Assembly (NCBI RefSeq): GCF_006716065.1
Contig: NZ_VFOL01000001.1
Location: forward strand, 5,084,001 to 5,148,000
Length of the DNA: 64,000 bases
Direction: 5' to 3'
Origin: Salinispora arenicola
GTDB taxonomy: Bacteria > Actinomycetota > Actinomycetes > Mycobacteriales > Micromonosporaceae
Positions within the stretch are counted from its first letter, which is position 1. Every line of letters begins with the position of its first letter. The notes under the pieces are model-generated. The model saw only the letters and a list, made by a program, of their open reading frames with translations, did no database searches and was not told the DNA's origin. Both the position numbers and the translations under genes were made by a program. Of this stretch, positions 7,816 through 15,436 are shown in pieces.

Positions 7816-7894
7816 TGCTGAGCGGGCGGCACCTGCTGAGCGGGCTCAGGTGCTGGTCGGCCGGCACTGCCGGGCGGGCACATGCTGAGCGGGC
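7816..7894. repeat. Three copies of a 12-base direct repeat
   Basis: TGCTGAGCGGGC occurs exactly at 7816-7827, 7834-7845 and 7883-7894, in the 360-base gene-free stretch 7581-7939. I see no gene in that stretch. It could be a small expanding repeat or part of the downstream end of the acetyltransferase transcript. Confidence 0.6.
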
Positions 7895-7939
7895 GACGTG
7901 GGTGGTGGCCTGGTCGACGACCCGGCCACCACGGTCACG

Positions 7940-8530
7940 TCAGCGGGGTTCCCGCCACATCGGCCAGAACGGGGTGCCGTCCGGCAACCGGAACGGTTCG
8001 CGCGCCTGGTAGCCGTGCTGGCTGTACAGACTGACGCCGATCCTGCTGGCCGCCTCCAGGTAGCCGGGCATCCGGTTGGCGTCCAGCCATGCGTGGTGGT
8101 GGCGCAGCAGCGCACTGCCGACTCCCTGGCCCTGCCGGTCGGGCTGCACGGCGAGGAAGGCGAGGTGGTGGTGGTCGGGGTGCGGGTGGTTCGCGGCGAA
8201 CAGTTCGTCAAGGTGGGCGAACCGATCCGTCCACTCACCACAGGCCGCGGCGAGCCGGGCGTCGTAGTCCCGGGGAGGCGGCGCCGAATCCTCCTCGATC
8301 GAGGGGAGCCAGACGGCCACGCCGGTCAGACCGGCGGTGCCGAACACCAGGCCGTGCCGCATCCCATGGTCGACAATGATCTCGAACTGCCCGGCGAGCA
8401 CCGACTCCCGCCTGCGCGCGTCGGGGACCAGCCAGCGCGGTGCGTCCAGTGCCAGGAACGCCTCGGCGATCCGCTCCGCGACCAGCCGCGTCCGCGCCGG
8501 CCTGAGACGCTCGACCAGGATGCCCGTCAC
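7940..8530 (-). CDS. GNAT N-acetyltransferase, coupled to the permease gene
   Basis: The 196-residue protein has the GNAT core: HHHLAFLAVQPDRQGQGVGS is strand 4 plus the Q-x-x-G-x-G acetyl-CoA loop, followed by the helix ALLRHHHAWLDANRMPGYL and the SLYSQHGYQ strand typical of the family's end. The N-terminal half has the LAGQFEIIVDHGMRHGLV stretch of the uncharacterised actinomycete acetyltransferases. The GTG start at 8530 overlaps the TGA of the permease in a GTGA arrangement, so translation is probably coupled and the enzyme may act on a compound handled by that permease. The substrate is unknown. The open frame extends far upstream, but only as a shadow of the permease. Confidence 0.85.
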   Translation of the reverse strand: MTGILVERLRPARTRLVAERIAEAFLALDAPRWLVPDARRRESVLAGQFEIIVDHGMRHGLVFGTAGLTGVAVWLPSIEEDSAPPPRDYDARLAAACGEWTDRFAHLDELFAANHPHPDHHHLAFLAVQPDRQGQGVGSALLRHHHAWLDANRMPGYLEAASRIGVSLYSQHGYQAREPFRLPDGTPFWPMWREPR

Positions 8531-10056
8531 CGCGGAGCCGCCGTCCGATCCGGCACCGCCGGCACGGTCGGCGTCTCGGGCCGAACCGTGGCGGCGGCGC
8601 TCTCCGCGCCGAGCCCGATCCGGGCGTAGGTACTCGGGCGGTTCGACCGCAACACCAGCCCCCACACCACACCGAGCAGCGCGGCAGCCAGGTACGCGAC
8701 CGGGACCCCCCAGCGCAGGGCGTGGTCCGGTGCCACGCCGAGCAGGTCGGCAAAGTTGATCAACGCTAGGGTGAGCACACCCAGCAGCGCCACCGTGGCG
8801 AGCCCTGGTGCTACCGCCCGTCGCCACAGCGTCTCCGCCACGCCGGTGCGAGCGAAGTACGCGATCACCGCGACCGACGTGGTGGCGATCAGCAGCAGCA
8901 CCCCGAACCCACCGCTGGTGCCGCACCAGTAGAAGAGCTGCACGATCGGATCCCACCCGTTGACCGCGTACAGCAGGATCACCACCAGGCCGAGCGTGCT
9001 CTGCGCGAGGGACGCCGTGCGGGGGGCGCCGCTGCGGGGCGAGGTCCGCCCGAAGGCCGCCGGCAGCACCCGCTCCCGGCCGAGGGCGAACGCGTACCGG
9101 GCGGTGGTGTTGTGGAAGGAGATCATGGCAGCTACCACCGAGGTCAGGAACAGCACCTGGCCGATGGCCACGACGGTGTCACCGAGGTGCTCACCGGCCA
9201 GGTTGAAGATCAGCGCAACGCTCTGCTCGCCGGCCTGTTCGGAGATCTGGTCCGGCCCGACCGCGACGGTCATACTCCACGACGAGAGCGCGTAGAGCCC
9301 TGCGATGATCGCGATGGACAGGTAGGTGGCCATCGGCACCGTGCGGCGGGGATCCTTGCTCTCCTCGCTGAAGACCACAGCCGACTCGAACCCGACGAAC
9401 CCGAGGATCGCCAGCACCAGCACCGCGCCGATGCCCGGAACGAAGAGGTTGTCCGGTGCGAACGCGGCGAAACTGACCTGGCCGCCGGCGGGGTTGCCCA
9501 GTTGACCGAGGTCGAACACCAGGATCACCGCGATCTCGGCGAGCAACAGCACCGCGAGCACCCGGCCATTGATGTCGACCCGGAGCAGGCCCAGCACCGC
9601 GACAACCGCCCAGGCGCCGAGGGCCACCAGCCACCACTGCACGCTGACGCCGAACAACCGGTCCAGGACGGGCTCGGCGGCGGCGCCGATGGCGCCGTAC
9701 AACCCGACCTGCAGCGCGTTGTACGCGATCAGCGCCACCCAGGCGGCGCCGACCCCGGCCGGCCGACCCAGTCCCCGCGAGACGTACGAGTAGAAGGCGC
9801 CGGCGTTGGCCAGCCGGCGGGCCATCGCCACGTAGCCGACCGAGAAGAGGGCGAGCAGGGCGGCGACAGCGAGGAAGGCCAGCGGTATGCCGAGCACCCC
9901 GATGACGCCGTAGCCGGTGGTCACCACACCTGCCACCACGGTCAGTGGCGCCGCCGCGGAGAGGACGAAGAAGACCACCGATGGCACGCCGAGCCGGCCG
10001 CGGGCCAGCGCCTCAGAGACGTTGCTCGGTCGTTCGATAGTTGCTGTCGAGGACAT
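8527..10056 (-). CDS. APC family amino acid/polyamine permease
   Basis: A 509-residue integral membrane protein with about 12 hydrophobic segments, of the amino acid-polyamine-organocation superfamily. The first helix has the broken Gly-rich motif (VVFFVLSAAAPLTVVAG), followed by the conserved YVSRGLGRPAGVGAAWVAL region and the GFESAVVFSEESKDPRRTVP motif between helices 6 and 7. A soluble tail of about 40 residues ends the protein. It would take up an amino acid or amine with a coupling ion. The ATG at 10056 follows a 5' region shared with GPP34. Its 3' end overlaps the acetyltransferase start by 4 bases, making a two-gene operon. The transported compound cannot be predicted. Confidence 0.9.
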   Translation of the reverse strand: MSSTATIERPSNVSEALARGRLGVPSVVFFVLSAAAPLTVVAGVVTTGYGVIGVLGIPLAFLAVAALLALFSVGYVAMARRLANAGAFYSYVSRGLGRPAGVGAAWVALIAYNALQVGLYGAIGAAAEPVLDRLFGVSVQWWLVALGAWAVVAVLGLLRVDINGRVLAVLLLAEIAVILVFDLGQLGNPAGGQVSFAAFAPDNLFVPGIGAVLVLAILGFVGFESAVVFSEESKDPRRTVPMATYLSIAIIAGLYALSSWSMTVAVGPDQISEQAGEQSVALIFNLAGEHLGDTVVAIGQVLFLTSVVAAMISFHNTTARYAFALGRERVLPAAFGRTSPRSGAPRTASLAQSTLGLVVILLYAVNGWDPIVQLFYWCGTSGGFGVLLLIATTSVAVIAYFARTGVAETLWRRAVAPGLATVALLGVLTLALINFADLLGVAPDHALRWGVPVAYLAAALLGVVWGLVLRSNRPSTYARIGLGAESAAATVRPETPTVPAVPDRTAAPR

Positions 10057-10095
10057 GAACGGCTCCGGTCGAATGGGATGGGGAATGTTCCGGAT

Positions 10096-10725
10096 TCACG
10101 GGCCGCCGCGCAGCACCGCCGCGCCGACGGCGGCCTCGGTGTGCGCGACCAGTTCCTTCAGCGGTGCGGGCAGAGCAGCGACCAGGCTGGTGAGCCGGTG
10201 TTGGGCCCGGGGCCCGGTGCTCCACAACACCTCCCGGTCAAGACCCGCTGCGGCGATCAGCCCGAGCAGCACCGCGTCGGCGAGGGTCGGCGGGGGGTCC
10301 GAACGCTCCAGCAACACCCGCAGGCGGGTGGTCGGCCAGGCCGCCGCGTTGGGATCCACTGGGACGTACCCGACCGTGGTCCGCAGCAGCCGTCGGCTCT
10401 CCCTGCGGCGCAGCACCCCCGCCCGGGACAGCCGCTCCCCCACCGACGTGGTGGCGCTCTGGGCGAGGAAGCTGAGCCAGGTGCGGACGGACCGGTGCTG
10501 CGCCTCGCCGACCAGTTGGTCGAGCACGGTGTGGGCGAGCGCGTCCGCCGGCGGGCGTCGATCGACGACCGAGAGGTCCCCGTCGACCACCATGATGTGT
10601 CCATAGAGAACGAGTTCGCCGAGCAGGCCGCCGGCGAGCCCCAGTCCGGTGGCGGCGGGGTGCAGTCTCGCCTTGCCCCGGATGTCGTTATGGGCGACCA
10701 GGAAGAACTCGTCGGCGACCAGCAA
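10096..10725 (-). CDS. GPP34 family phosphoprotein
   Basis: A protein of about 209 residues of the GPP34 (Golgi phosphoprotein 3-like) family, which in actinomycetes is all-helical and cytosolic and may bind phosphoinositide-like lipids. The family signature is LLVADEFFLVAHNDIRGKAR, followed by GLAGGLLGELVLYGHI and the middle VLDQLVGEAQHRSVRTWLSFL segment. I place the start at the TTG at 10725 because GGGAGG lies five bases upstream and the family normally begins right at this motif; the frame is open for a further 28 codons of atypical sequence. GPP34 genes in actinomycetes often lie beside regulators, as here next to the divergent DUF5753 regulator. Function in bacteria is not established. 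Confidence 0.85.
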   Translation of the reverse strand: MLVADEFFLVAHNDIRGKARLHPAATGLGLAGGLLGELVLYGHIMVVDGDLSVVDRRPPADALAHTVLDQLVGEAQHRSVRTWLSFLAQSATTSVGERLSRAGVLRRRESRRLLRTTVGYVPVDPNAAAWPTTRLRVLLERSDPPPTLADAVLLGLIAAAGLDREVLWSTGPRAQHRLTSLVAALPAPLKELVAHTEAAVGAAVLRGGP

Positions 10726-10866
10726 CCGGTCCTCCCACAAATGTTGTCCACAGTGATCGCAACCGGGAAAGAATGCACCGAGCGGAACTGCAACGCAACT
10801 CCCAGCCAAATATATTGCACTCCGTATCCGCGCGACCTGGGAATCTTGTCGTGACAGACTCGGAGG

Positions 10867-11709
10867 GTGACTGCGAGCCCGACCGTACGCCGCCGCCGAA
10901 TCGCCCGTGAACTACGTCAACTGCGCGAGCGCGCCAACATGACCCTCGATGTCGCCGCCCGACAGTTGGACATGTCCAAAAGCAACCTGTCCCGAATCGA
11001 GAACGCCCAGATCGGCATCAAGCCGCGCGACGTCCGCGCCGCCCTGGCCCTCTACCAGGTGACCGGTGCCGACGCCGAGGCGCTGATCGACATCGCCCGC
11101 GGGGCCCAGCAGCGCGGGTGGTGGCAGAACTACAGCGACGTACTGCCCGAGTGGTTCGAGTTCTACGTCGGCCTGGAGGCGGAGGCCGCCGCGCTGCGCA
11201 CGTACGAGGGCGAAGCCGTGCCCGGACTACTGCAGACCGAGGCGTACGCGCGAGAGGTCTTCCGGCGCACGGCCGGCGAGGAGGGGCTCGAGCGGAAGGT
11301 CGCCGCGCGACTGCGCCGTCAGGAGGTGTTGCACCACGACGACCCGGTGGAACTGTCGGTCGTTCTCAACGAGGCGGTGCTCTGCCGGCCGGTCGGAGGG
11401 AACCAGGTGATGGCCGACCAGCTGGCGCATATCGCGAAGGTCGCCCAGTTACCGAACGTGACGGTGCAGGTACTACCCTTCTCGGCCGGCGGCCATCCCG
11501 CCATGAGCGCGCCCTACGTGATCCTCGCTTTCGCCGACACGGCCGACGCGGCCGTGGTTTACCTGGAAAATCTCACGACTGGCCTAGCGCTGGAGGGGGT
11601 TGGAAACGTTACCGGGTATAGCCTGGTGCACGAGGAGTTGCGCCGTCTGGCGCTCGGTCCAGAGGCGTCCCAGGCACGCCTCATGGCAGCTTCTCGTAAC
11701 TTTGCGTGA
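10867..11709 (+). CDS. XRE-type regulator with DUF5753 domain (Scr1 type)
   Basis: A 280-residue DNA-binding regulator. Residues 9-68 form an XRE helix-turn-helix (LRQLRERANMTLDVAARQLD, then SKSNLSRIENAQIG). Residues 85-275 match the DUF5753 ligand-like domain, with the typical EAEAAALRTYEGEAVPGLLQ opening and LPFSAGGHPAMSAPYVILAF near the end. These proteins are numerous in Streptomyces and relatives and usually pair with a small DUF397 protein, which follows directly here. Known relatives (WhiJ-like) affect development and antibiotic production. The GTG start at 10867 is immediately preceded by CGGAGG, so the ribosome site is unusually close to the start codon. A nearby alternative start is possible. 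Confidence 0.92.
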   Translation: MTASPTVRRRRIARELRQLRERANMTLDVAARQLDMSKSNLSRIENAQIGIKPRDVRAALALYQVTGADAEALIDIARGAQQRGWWQNYSDVLPEWFEFYVGLEAEAAALRTYEGEAVPGLLQTEAYAREVFRRTAGEEGLERKVAARLRRQEVLHHDDPVELSVVLNEAVLCRPVGGNQVMADQLAHIAKVAQLPNVTVQVLPFSAGGHPAMSAPYVILAFADTADAAVVYLENLTTGLALEGVGNVTGYSLVHEELRRLALGPEASQARLMAASRNFA

Positions 11710-11747
11710 CGCTGACGCGGCACGCCGGCACAGACGAGGGGTACGTG

Positions 11748-11942
11748 ATGACGGCGCTCGACCGGACGGAGTGGCGCACCAGCAGCCGCAGTGTGGGCAA
11801 TGGCAACTGCGTTGAGGTGTCCACATTGGACAATTCGGTTGCGGTCCGGGACAGCAAGGACCGCCGCGGGCCGGTACTGGCATTCCCCACACCGGCCTGG
11901 CGCGCCTTCGTGTCCGGCATCGACGGGGTACGCGGCGACTGA
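11748..11942 (+). CDS. DUF397 domain protein
   Basis: A 64-residue protein with the complete DUF397 pattern: WRTSSRSVGNGNCVEVSTL, then VAVRDSKDRRGPVLAFPTPAWRAF. This small beta-rich domain is found almost only in actinomycetes, next to DUF5753 regulators, and likely acts as a partner or antagonist of the regulator. I chose the ATG at 11748 because GAGGGG lies six bases before it and the family normally starts a few residues before the Trp. A GTG at 11706 overlapping the regulator's stop codon (GTGA) is an alternative that would couple the two translations. Either way the two genes form one operon. Confidence 0.88.
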   Translation: MTALDRTEWRTSSRSVGNGNCVEVSTLDNSVAVRDSKDRRGPVLAFPTPAWRAFVSGIDGVRGD

Positions 11943-11968
11943 CCTGGCACCGGTGGGACACTCCTGCC

Positions 11969-14536
11969 GTGCTCTCCGACGCCCCCATTGACCTGCCGGT
12001 CCGACCGGTGGTTCCCGCGGTGCTGGCGGCGCTGCGCGCCACCGGCACCGCGGTGCTCGTGGCACCGCCCGGCAGCGGCAAGACCACGCTGGTCCCGCTC
12101 GCGGTTGCCGAGGAGGTCTCCGGCCGGGTACTGGTGGCACAGCCCCGCCGGGTGGCCGCCCGCGCCGCCGCCCGCCGGATGGCCGCACTACTCGACGAAC
12201 GGGTGGGCGAGCGGGTCGGGTACGCCGTGCGTGGCGACCGCCGAGTCGGCCCGCGCACCAGGATCGAGGTGGTGACGACCGGCCTGCTGGTTCGACGGCT
12301 CCATCGGGCCCCGGAACTGCCCGGTAGCAGCGCCGTCCTGCTCGACGAGATCCACGAACGGCAACTCGACGCCGATCTGGCACTCGCGTTCACAGTGGAG
12401 GCACGCGCCGCACTCCGGCCGGATCTCTGGTTGCTCGGCATGTCGGCCACCCCCGACACGGGTCGGGTCGCCGCGTTGCTCGGCGGCGACGCGGCCGCAC
12501 CGGTCATCCGGGCGTCCGCGACGGCGCACCCGGTGACCCGGGTCTGGGCGCCGCCACCCCGCCCGGTCGTTCCCGCCGGTGGCGGGCGGGTCGACCCGGC
12601 ACTCCTCGACCACGTCGCGGCCACCATCCGGCGGGCCCTGCGCGAACACGACGGCGACGTTCTGGCCTTCCTGCCCGGCACCGGGGAGATCGCCGCCGTC
12701 ACCGCCCGGTTGGCCGGCCTGCCCGCCGACGTCGCGGTCCTGCCGTTGCACGGCCGGCAACGCCCGGCCGACCAGGACGCGGCACTGCGGGCCCGGCCAT
12801 CCCCGCTCGACCCCTCCGATGCTCCACCCCGCACGGGGGCCAGCGGTGCCCGACGGCGGGTGGTGCTGGCCACGTCCGTCGCGGAGAGCAGCCTGACGGT
12901 GCCGGGGGTTCGGGTGGTGGTCGACTCGGGGCTGGCCCGCGTCGCGCGCATGGACCTCGCCCGCGGACTGGGCGCCTTGGTCACCGTCCCGGTGTCCCGG
13001 GCCGCCGCCACCCAGCGGGCCGGACGGGCCGGACGGGAAGGTCCCGGACACGTGTACCGCTGCTGGTCGGAGACGAACCACGAACGGCTCGCCGCGCAGC
13101 CCGAACCCGAGATCGCCACGGCCGACCTCACCGGGTTCGCACTGGACCTCGCGACCTGGGGGACACCGGACGGAGGTGGGCTCGCGCTGCCGGACCCGCC
13201 CCCGCCGGCCGCCCTCGCCGTGGCCCGGGAGTCCCTCGTGGCTCTCGGCGCGCTCGACGCCGACGGGCGGATCACCACCCGCGGTCGTCAGATCGCGGCG
13301 ACGGGCACGCACCCCCGACTGGGCCGTGCCCTGATCGACGGCGCCGCCCGCGTCGGCCCGGACCGCGCGGCCGAGGTCGTCGCGCTCCTCGCCGAGGCGG
13401 GTATCGCCGGTCCCGGGGACGACCTCGTCGCCACGCTGCGACGGCTCCGCTCGGGAACGGACGCCGCCACCACCAACCGGTGGCGGGCTGAAATACGCCG
13501 GCTACGCGCCGCCCTGCCACCGGAACCCGGCCGGACCGGGCCCGACCGGAACCTCCCCGACGACCTGGCCGCCGGGCTGGTCGTCGGGCTGGCGTACCCG
13601 GAACGGCTGGCCCGGGTCCGGCGCTCGGGCGACCCCGCGTATGTGATGAGTGGTGGGACCGCCGCGACCCTGGCGCCCGGATCGGCGCTGGCCGAGTCGG
13701 TGTGGCTGGCGATCGCGGTCGCCGACCGCTCGCCCGGCGCGCCGACAGCCCGCATCCGGCTGGCCGCCCCGGTGGACGAGGCGACCGCCCGGGAGGCCGG
13801 CAGGTCGCTCCTCAGCTCGGTGCGCGAGGTGGCCTGGTCCGGCACCGACGTGGTGGCTCGGGAGGTGGTCCGCCTCGGTGCGCTCGAGCTCGTCGAGCAC
13901 CCGCTGGTCGCTCCCGACCCGAACGAACTGCGCAGCGCGCTGGTGGACGGCCTGCGCCGAACCGGCCTGGGCCTGCTGAACTGGACCCCGGCAGCCCGGG
14001 CGTTACGTGAACGGCTGGCGTTCTGCCACCTAGCCCTCGGCGGCGAGTGGCCCGACGTGAGCGACGAGGCGCTGCTGGCCACGGCACCGGACTGGCTCGC
14101 GCCGGAGTTGGCCGGTGCACGTCGTCGCGCCGACCTGGCCCACATCGACGTACTGTCCGCGCTGCGCCGTCTGCTGCCGTGGCCGGTCGCCTCCCGCCTG
14201 GACGAGCTCGCCCCGGAACGGCTCACGGTGCCCAGCGGCTCGCGGATCCGTATCGACTACACGGATCCGGCCACACCGGTGTTGGCGGTCCGGCTCCAGG
14301 AGACGTTCGGCTGGCAGGAAGCACCTCGGATCGCCGGTGGTCAGGTACCAGTCCTGCTGCAACTGCTCTCCCCCGCTGGACGGCCCGTCGCGGTCACCGG
14401 CGACCTGGCGTCGTTCTGGCGGTCCGGCTACGCACAGGTGCGGGCGGAACTGCGTGGGCGTTACCCGAGGCACTCGTGGCCGGCGGATCCGGTGACCGCC
14501 GAGCCGACTCGGCGGGCCAACCCGCGTCGGCGCTGA
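11969..14536 (+). CDS. hrpB: ATP-dependent helicase HrpB
   Basis: An 855-residue DEAH/RHA-type RNA helicase. Walker A is APPGSGKTT (residues 32-40), the DEXH box is DEIH (126-129) and motif III is SATP. The C-terminal RecA domain has TSVAESSLTVPGVRVVVDSG and the QRAGRAGREGPG arginine-finger motif. The winged-helix/ratchet region and the HrpB C-terminal domain follow (HIDVLSALRRLLPWPVASRL). The usual HrpB length is about 820-850, so it is complete. HrpB enzymes act on RNA or ribonucleoprotein, but the substrate is unknown in actinomycetes. The GTG at 11969 has no ribosome site and may be leaderless. It follows DUF397 by 26 bases and converges on the phosphatase gene with only 5 bases between stop codons. 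Confidence 0.93.
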   Translation: MLSDAPIDLPVRPVVPAVLAALRATGTAVLVAPPGSGKTTLVPLAVAEEVSGRVLVAQPRRVAARAAARRMAALLDERVGERVGYAVRGDRRVGPRTRIEVVTTGLLVRRLHRAPELPGSSAVLLDEIHERQLDADLALAFTVEARAALRPDLWLLGMSATPDTGRVAALLGGDAAAPVIRASATAHPVTRVWAPPPRPVVPAGGGRVDPALLDHVAATIRRALREHDGDVLAFLPGTGEIAAVTARLAGLPADVAVLPLHGRQRPADQDAALRARPSPLDPSDAPPRTGASGARRRVVLATSVAESSLTVPGVRVVVDSGLARVARMDLARGLGALVTVPVSRAAATQRAGRAGREGPGHVYRCWSETNHERLAAQPEPEIATADLTGFALDLATWGTPDGGGLALPDPPPPAALAVARESLVALGALDADGRITTRGRQIAATGTHPRLGRALIDGAARVGPDRAAEVVALLAEAGIAGPGDDLVATLRRLRSGTDAATTNRWRAEIRRLRAALPPEPGRTGPDRNLPDDLAAGLVVGLAYPERLARVRRSGDPAYVMSGGTAATLAPGSALAESVWLAIAVADRSPGAPTARIRLAAPVDEATAREAGRSLLSSVREVAWSGTDVVAREVVRLGALELVEHPLVAPDPNELRSALVDGLRRTGLGLLNWTPAARALRERLAFCHLALGGEWPDVSDEALLATAPDWLAPELAGARRRADLAHIDVLSALRRLLPWPVASRLDELAPERLTVPSGSRIRIDYTDPATPVLAVRLQETFGWQEAPRIAGGQVPVLLQLLSPAGRPVAVTGDLASFWRSGYAQVRAELRGRYPRHSWPADPVTAEPTRRANPRRR

Positions 14537-14541
14537 GGGCC

Positions 14542-15267
14542 TCACTCCTGCACCACGTCGGCGACGATGGCGGTGACATTGTCCGGACCGCCGGCGTGTA
14601 GCGCCAGGTCGATCAGTTTGCGGGTGCAGTCGGCCCGGTCGGGGTATCCGGCGAGCACTTCGGTAAGCGTGTCCGGGCGGACCACGTTCGACAGCCCGTC
14701 GCTGCACAGCAGCCAACGATCGCCGGCCCAGGGCGCCATCGTCGCGTAGGCCGGGGAGACCTCCTCGCCCTGCAACGCCTGTGTCACGACCGCCCTCCGG
14801 GGATGGCTGTTCGCCTCGTCAGGGGTAATGACCCCCTGATCCACGAGCATCTGCACGAACGTGTCGTCCCGGGTGATCTGTTTGAGCACGCCCTCACGGA
14901 ACAGGTAGGCCCGGGAGTCCCCCACGTGGGCCAGCGCGAGACAGCTACCCGTGCGGGCAAAGAGCAGGGCGGTCAGCGTGGTGCCCATGCCCTGGCGCTC
15001 CGGATCCTCGCTGACGGCCTGCCGGATGCGTGCGCTGCCCGCCTGGATGGCCTGCTGCAACGCGGCGACCAGCGCGTCCTCCGGGGTCTCCACGTCGAGC
15101 GGGGCAATCGAGTCGATCGCCATGGAACTGGCAAGGTCACCGGCGGCCATCCCACCCATGCCATCGGCGACGGCGACGAGCCAGCTACCTGAGTACAGGG
15201 CGTCCTGGTTCCCACTCCGGATCAGCCCACGGTCGCTCACGCCGAACGAACGCAGCTTCAAGGTCAT
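14542..15267 (-). CDS. PP2C family serine/threonine protein phosphatase
   Basis: The 241-residue single-domain phosphatase removes phosphate from Ser/Thr residues using two metal ions. The metal-binding motifs are visible: RSGNQDAL near residue 17, VAVADGMGG (Asp35, Gly36), LAHVGDSRAYLF, LLCSDGLSN and GGPDNVTAIV near the end. It has no membrane span, PAS or sensor domain, so it is the stand-alone PP2C type that usually opposes Hanks-type kinases such as PknB. No kinase gene is nearby. The ATG at 15267 is followed directly by the first strand. A short inverted repeat (TGTCTC/GAGACA at 15299-15313) sits 32 bases upstream and may lie in its promoter. Confidence 0.93.
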   Translation of the reverse strand: MTLKLRSFGVSDRGLIRSGNQDALYSGSWLVAVADGMGGMAAGDLASSMAIDSIAPLDVETPEDALVAALQQAIQAGSARIRQAVSEDPERQGMGTTLTALLFARTGSCLALAHVGDSRAYLFREGVLKQITRDDTFVQMLVDQGVITPDEANSHPRRAVVTQALQGEEVSPAYATMAPWAGDRWLLCSDGLSNVVRPDTLTEVLAGYPDRADCTRKLIDLALHAGGPDNVTAIVADVVQE

Positions 15268-15379
15268 GGGAGGCAGCCTGCCAGGCCGAGGGTGCGGTTG
15301 TCTCTAGGAGACACCCAGACCGGGCGTGGCGCGGCGAATCTCACCGACGACCAGGCCGACAATCATCCAGCGGGATCAA

Positions 15380-15408
15380 TTGACAGCAATATCCGACACC
15401 GGTAGAAT
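15380..15408 (+). promoter_or_regulatory. Near-consensus promoter facing the 3' end of the dehydrogenase gene
   Basis: TTGACA (15380-15385), a 17-base spacer and TAGAAT (15403-15408) make an almost ideal vegetative promoter on the plus strand. No plus-strand gene follows; transcription would enter the dehydrogenase gene from its 3' end as antisense RNA. Confidence 0.5.
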
Positions 15409-15436
15409 CCGCCGACTACCGAACGTCGCTGCACGC

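Noticed and set aside
9112..10854. A 580-codon open frame on the plus strand, antisense to the permease and GPP34 genes
   Set aside because: It reads as Arg/Gly/Asp/His-rich shadow of the GC-biased opposite strand, with no domain and no ribosome site; the minus-strand frames encode clear families.
15299..15313. TGTCTC/GAGACA repeat before the PP2C gene as a defined operator
   Set aside because: Six-base arms around three bases are frequent by chance, and there is no supporting second site.
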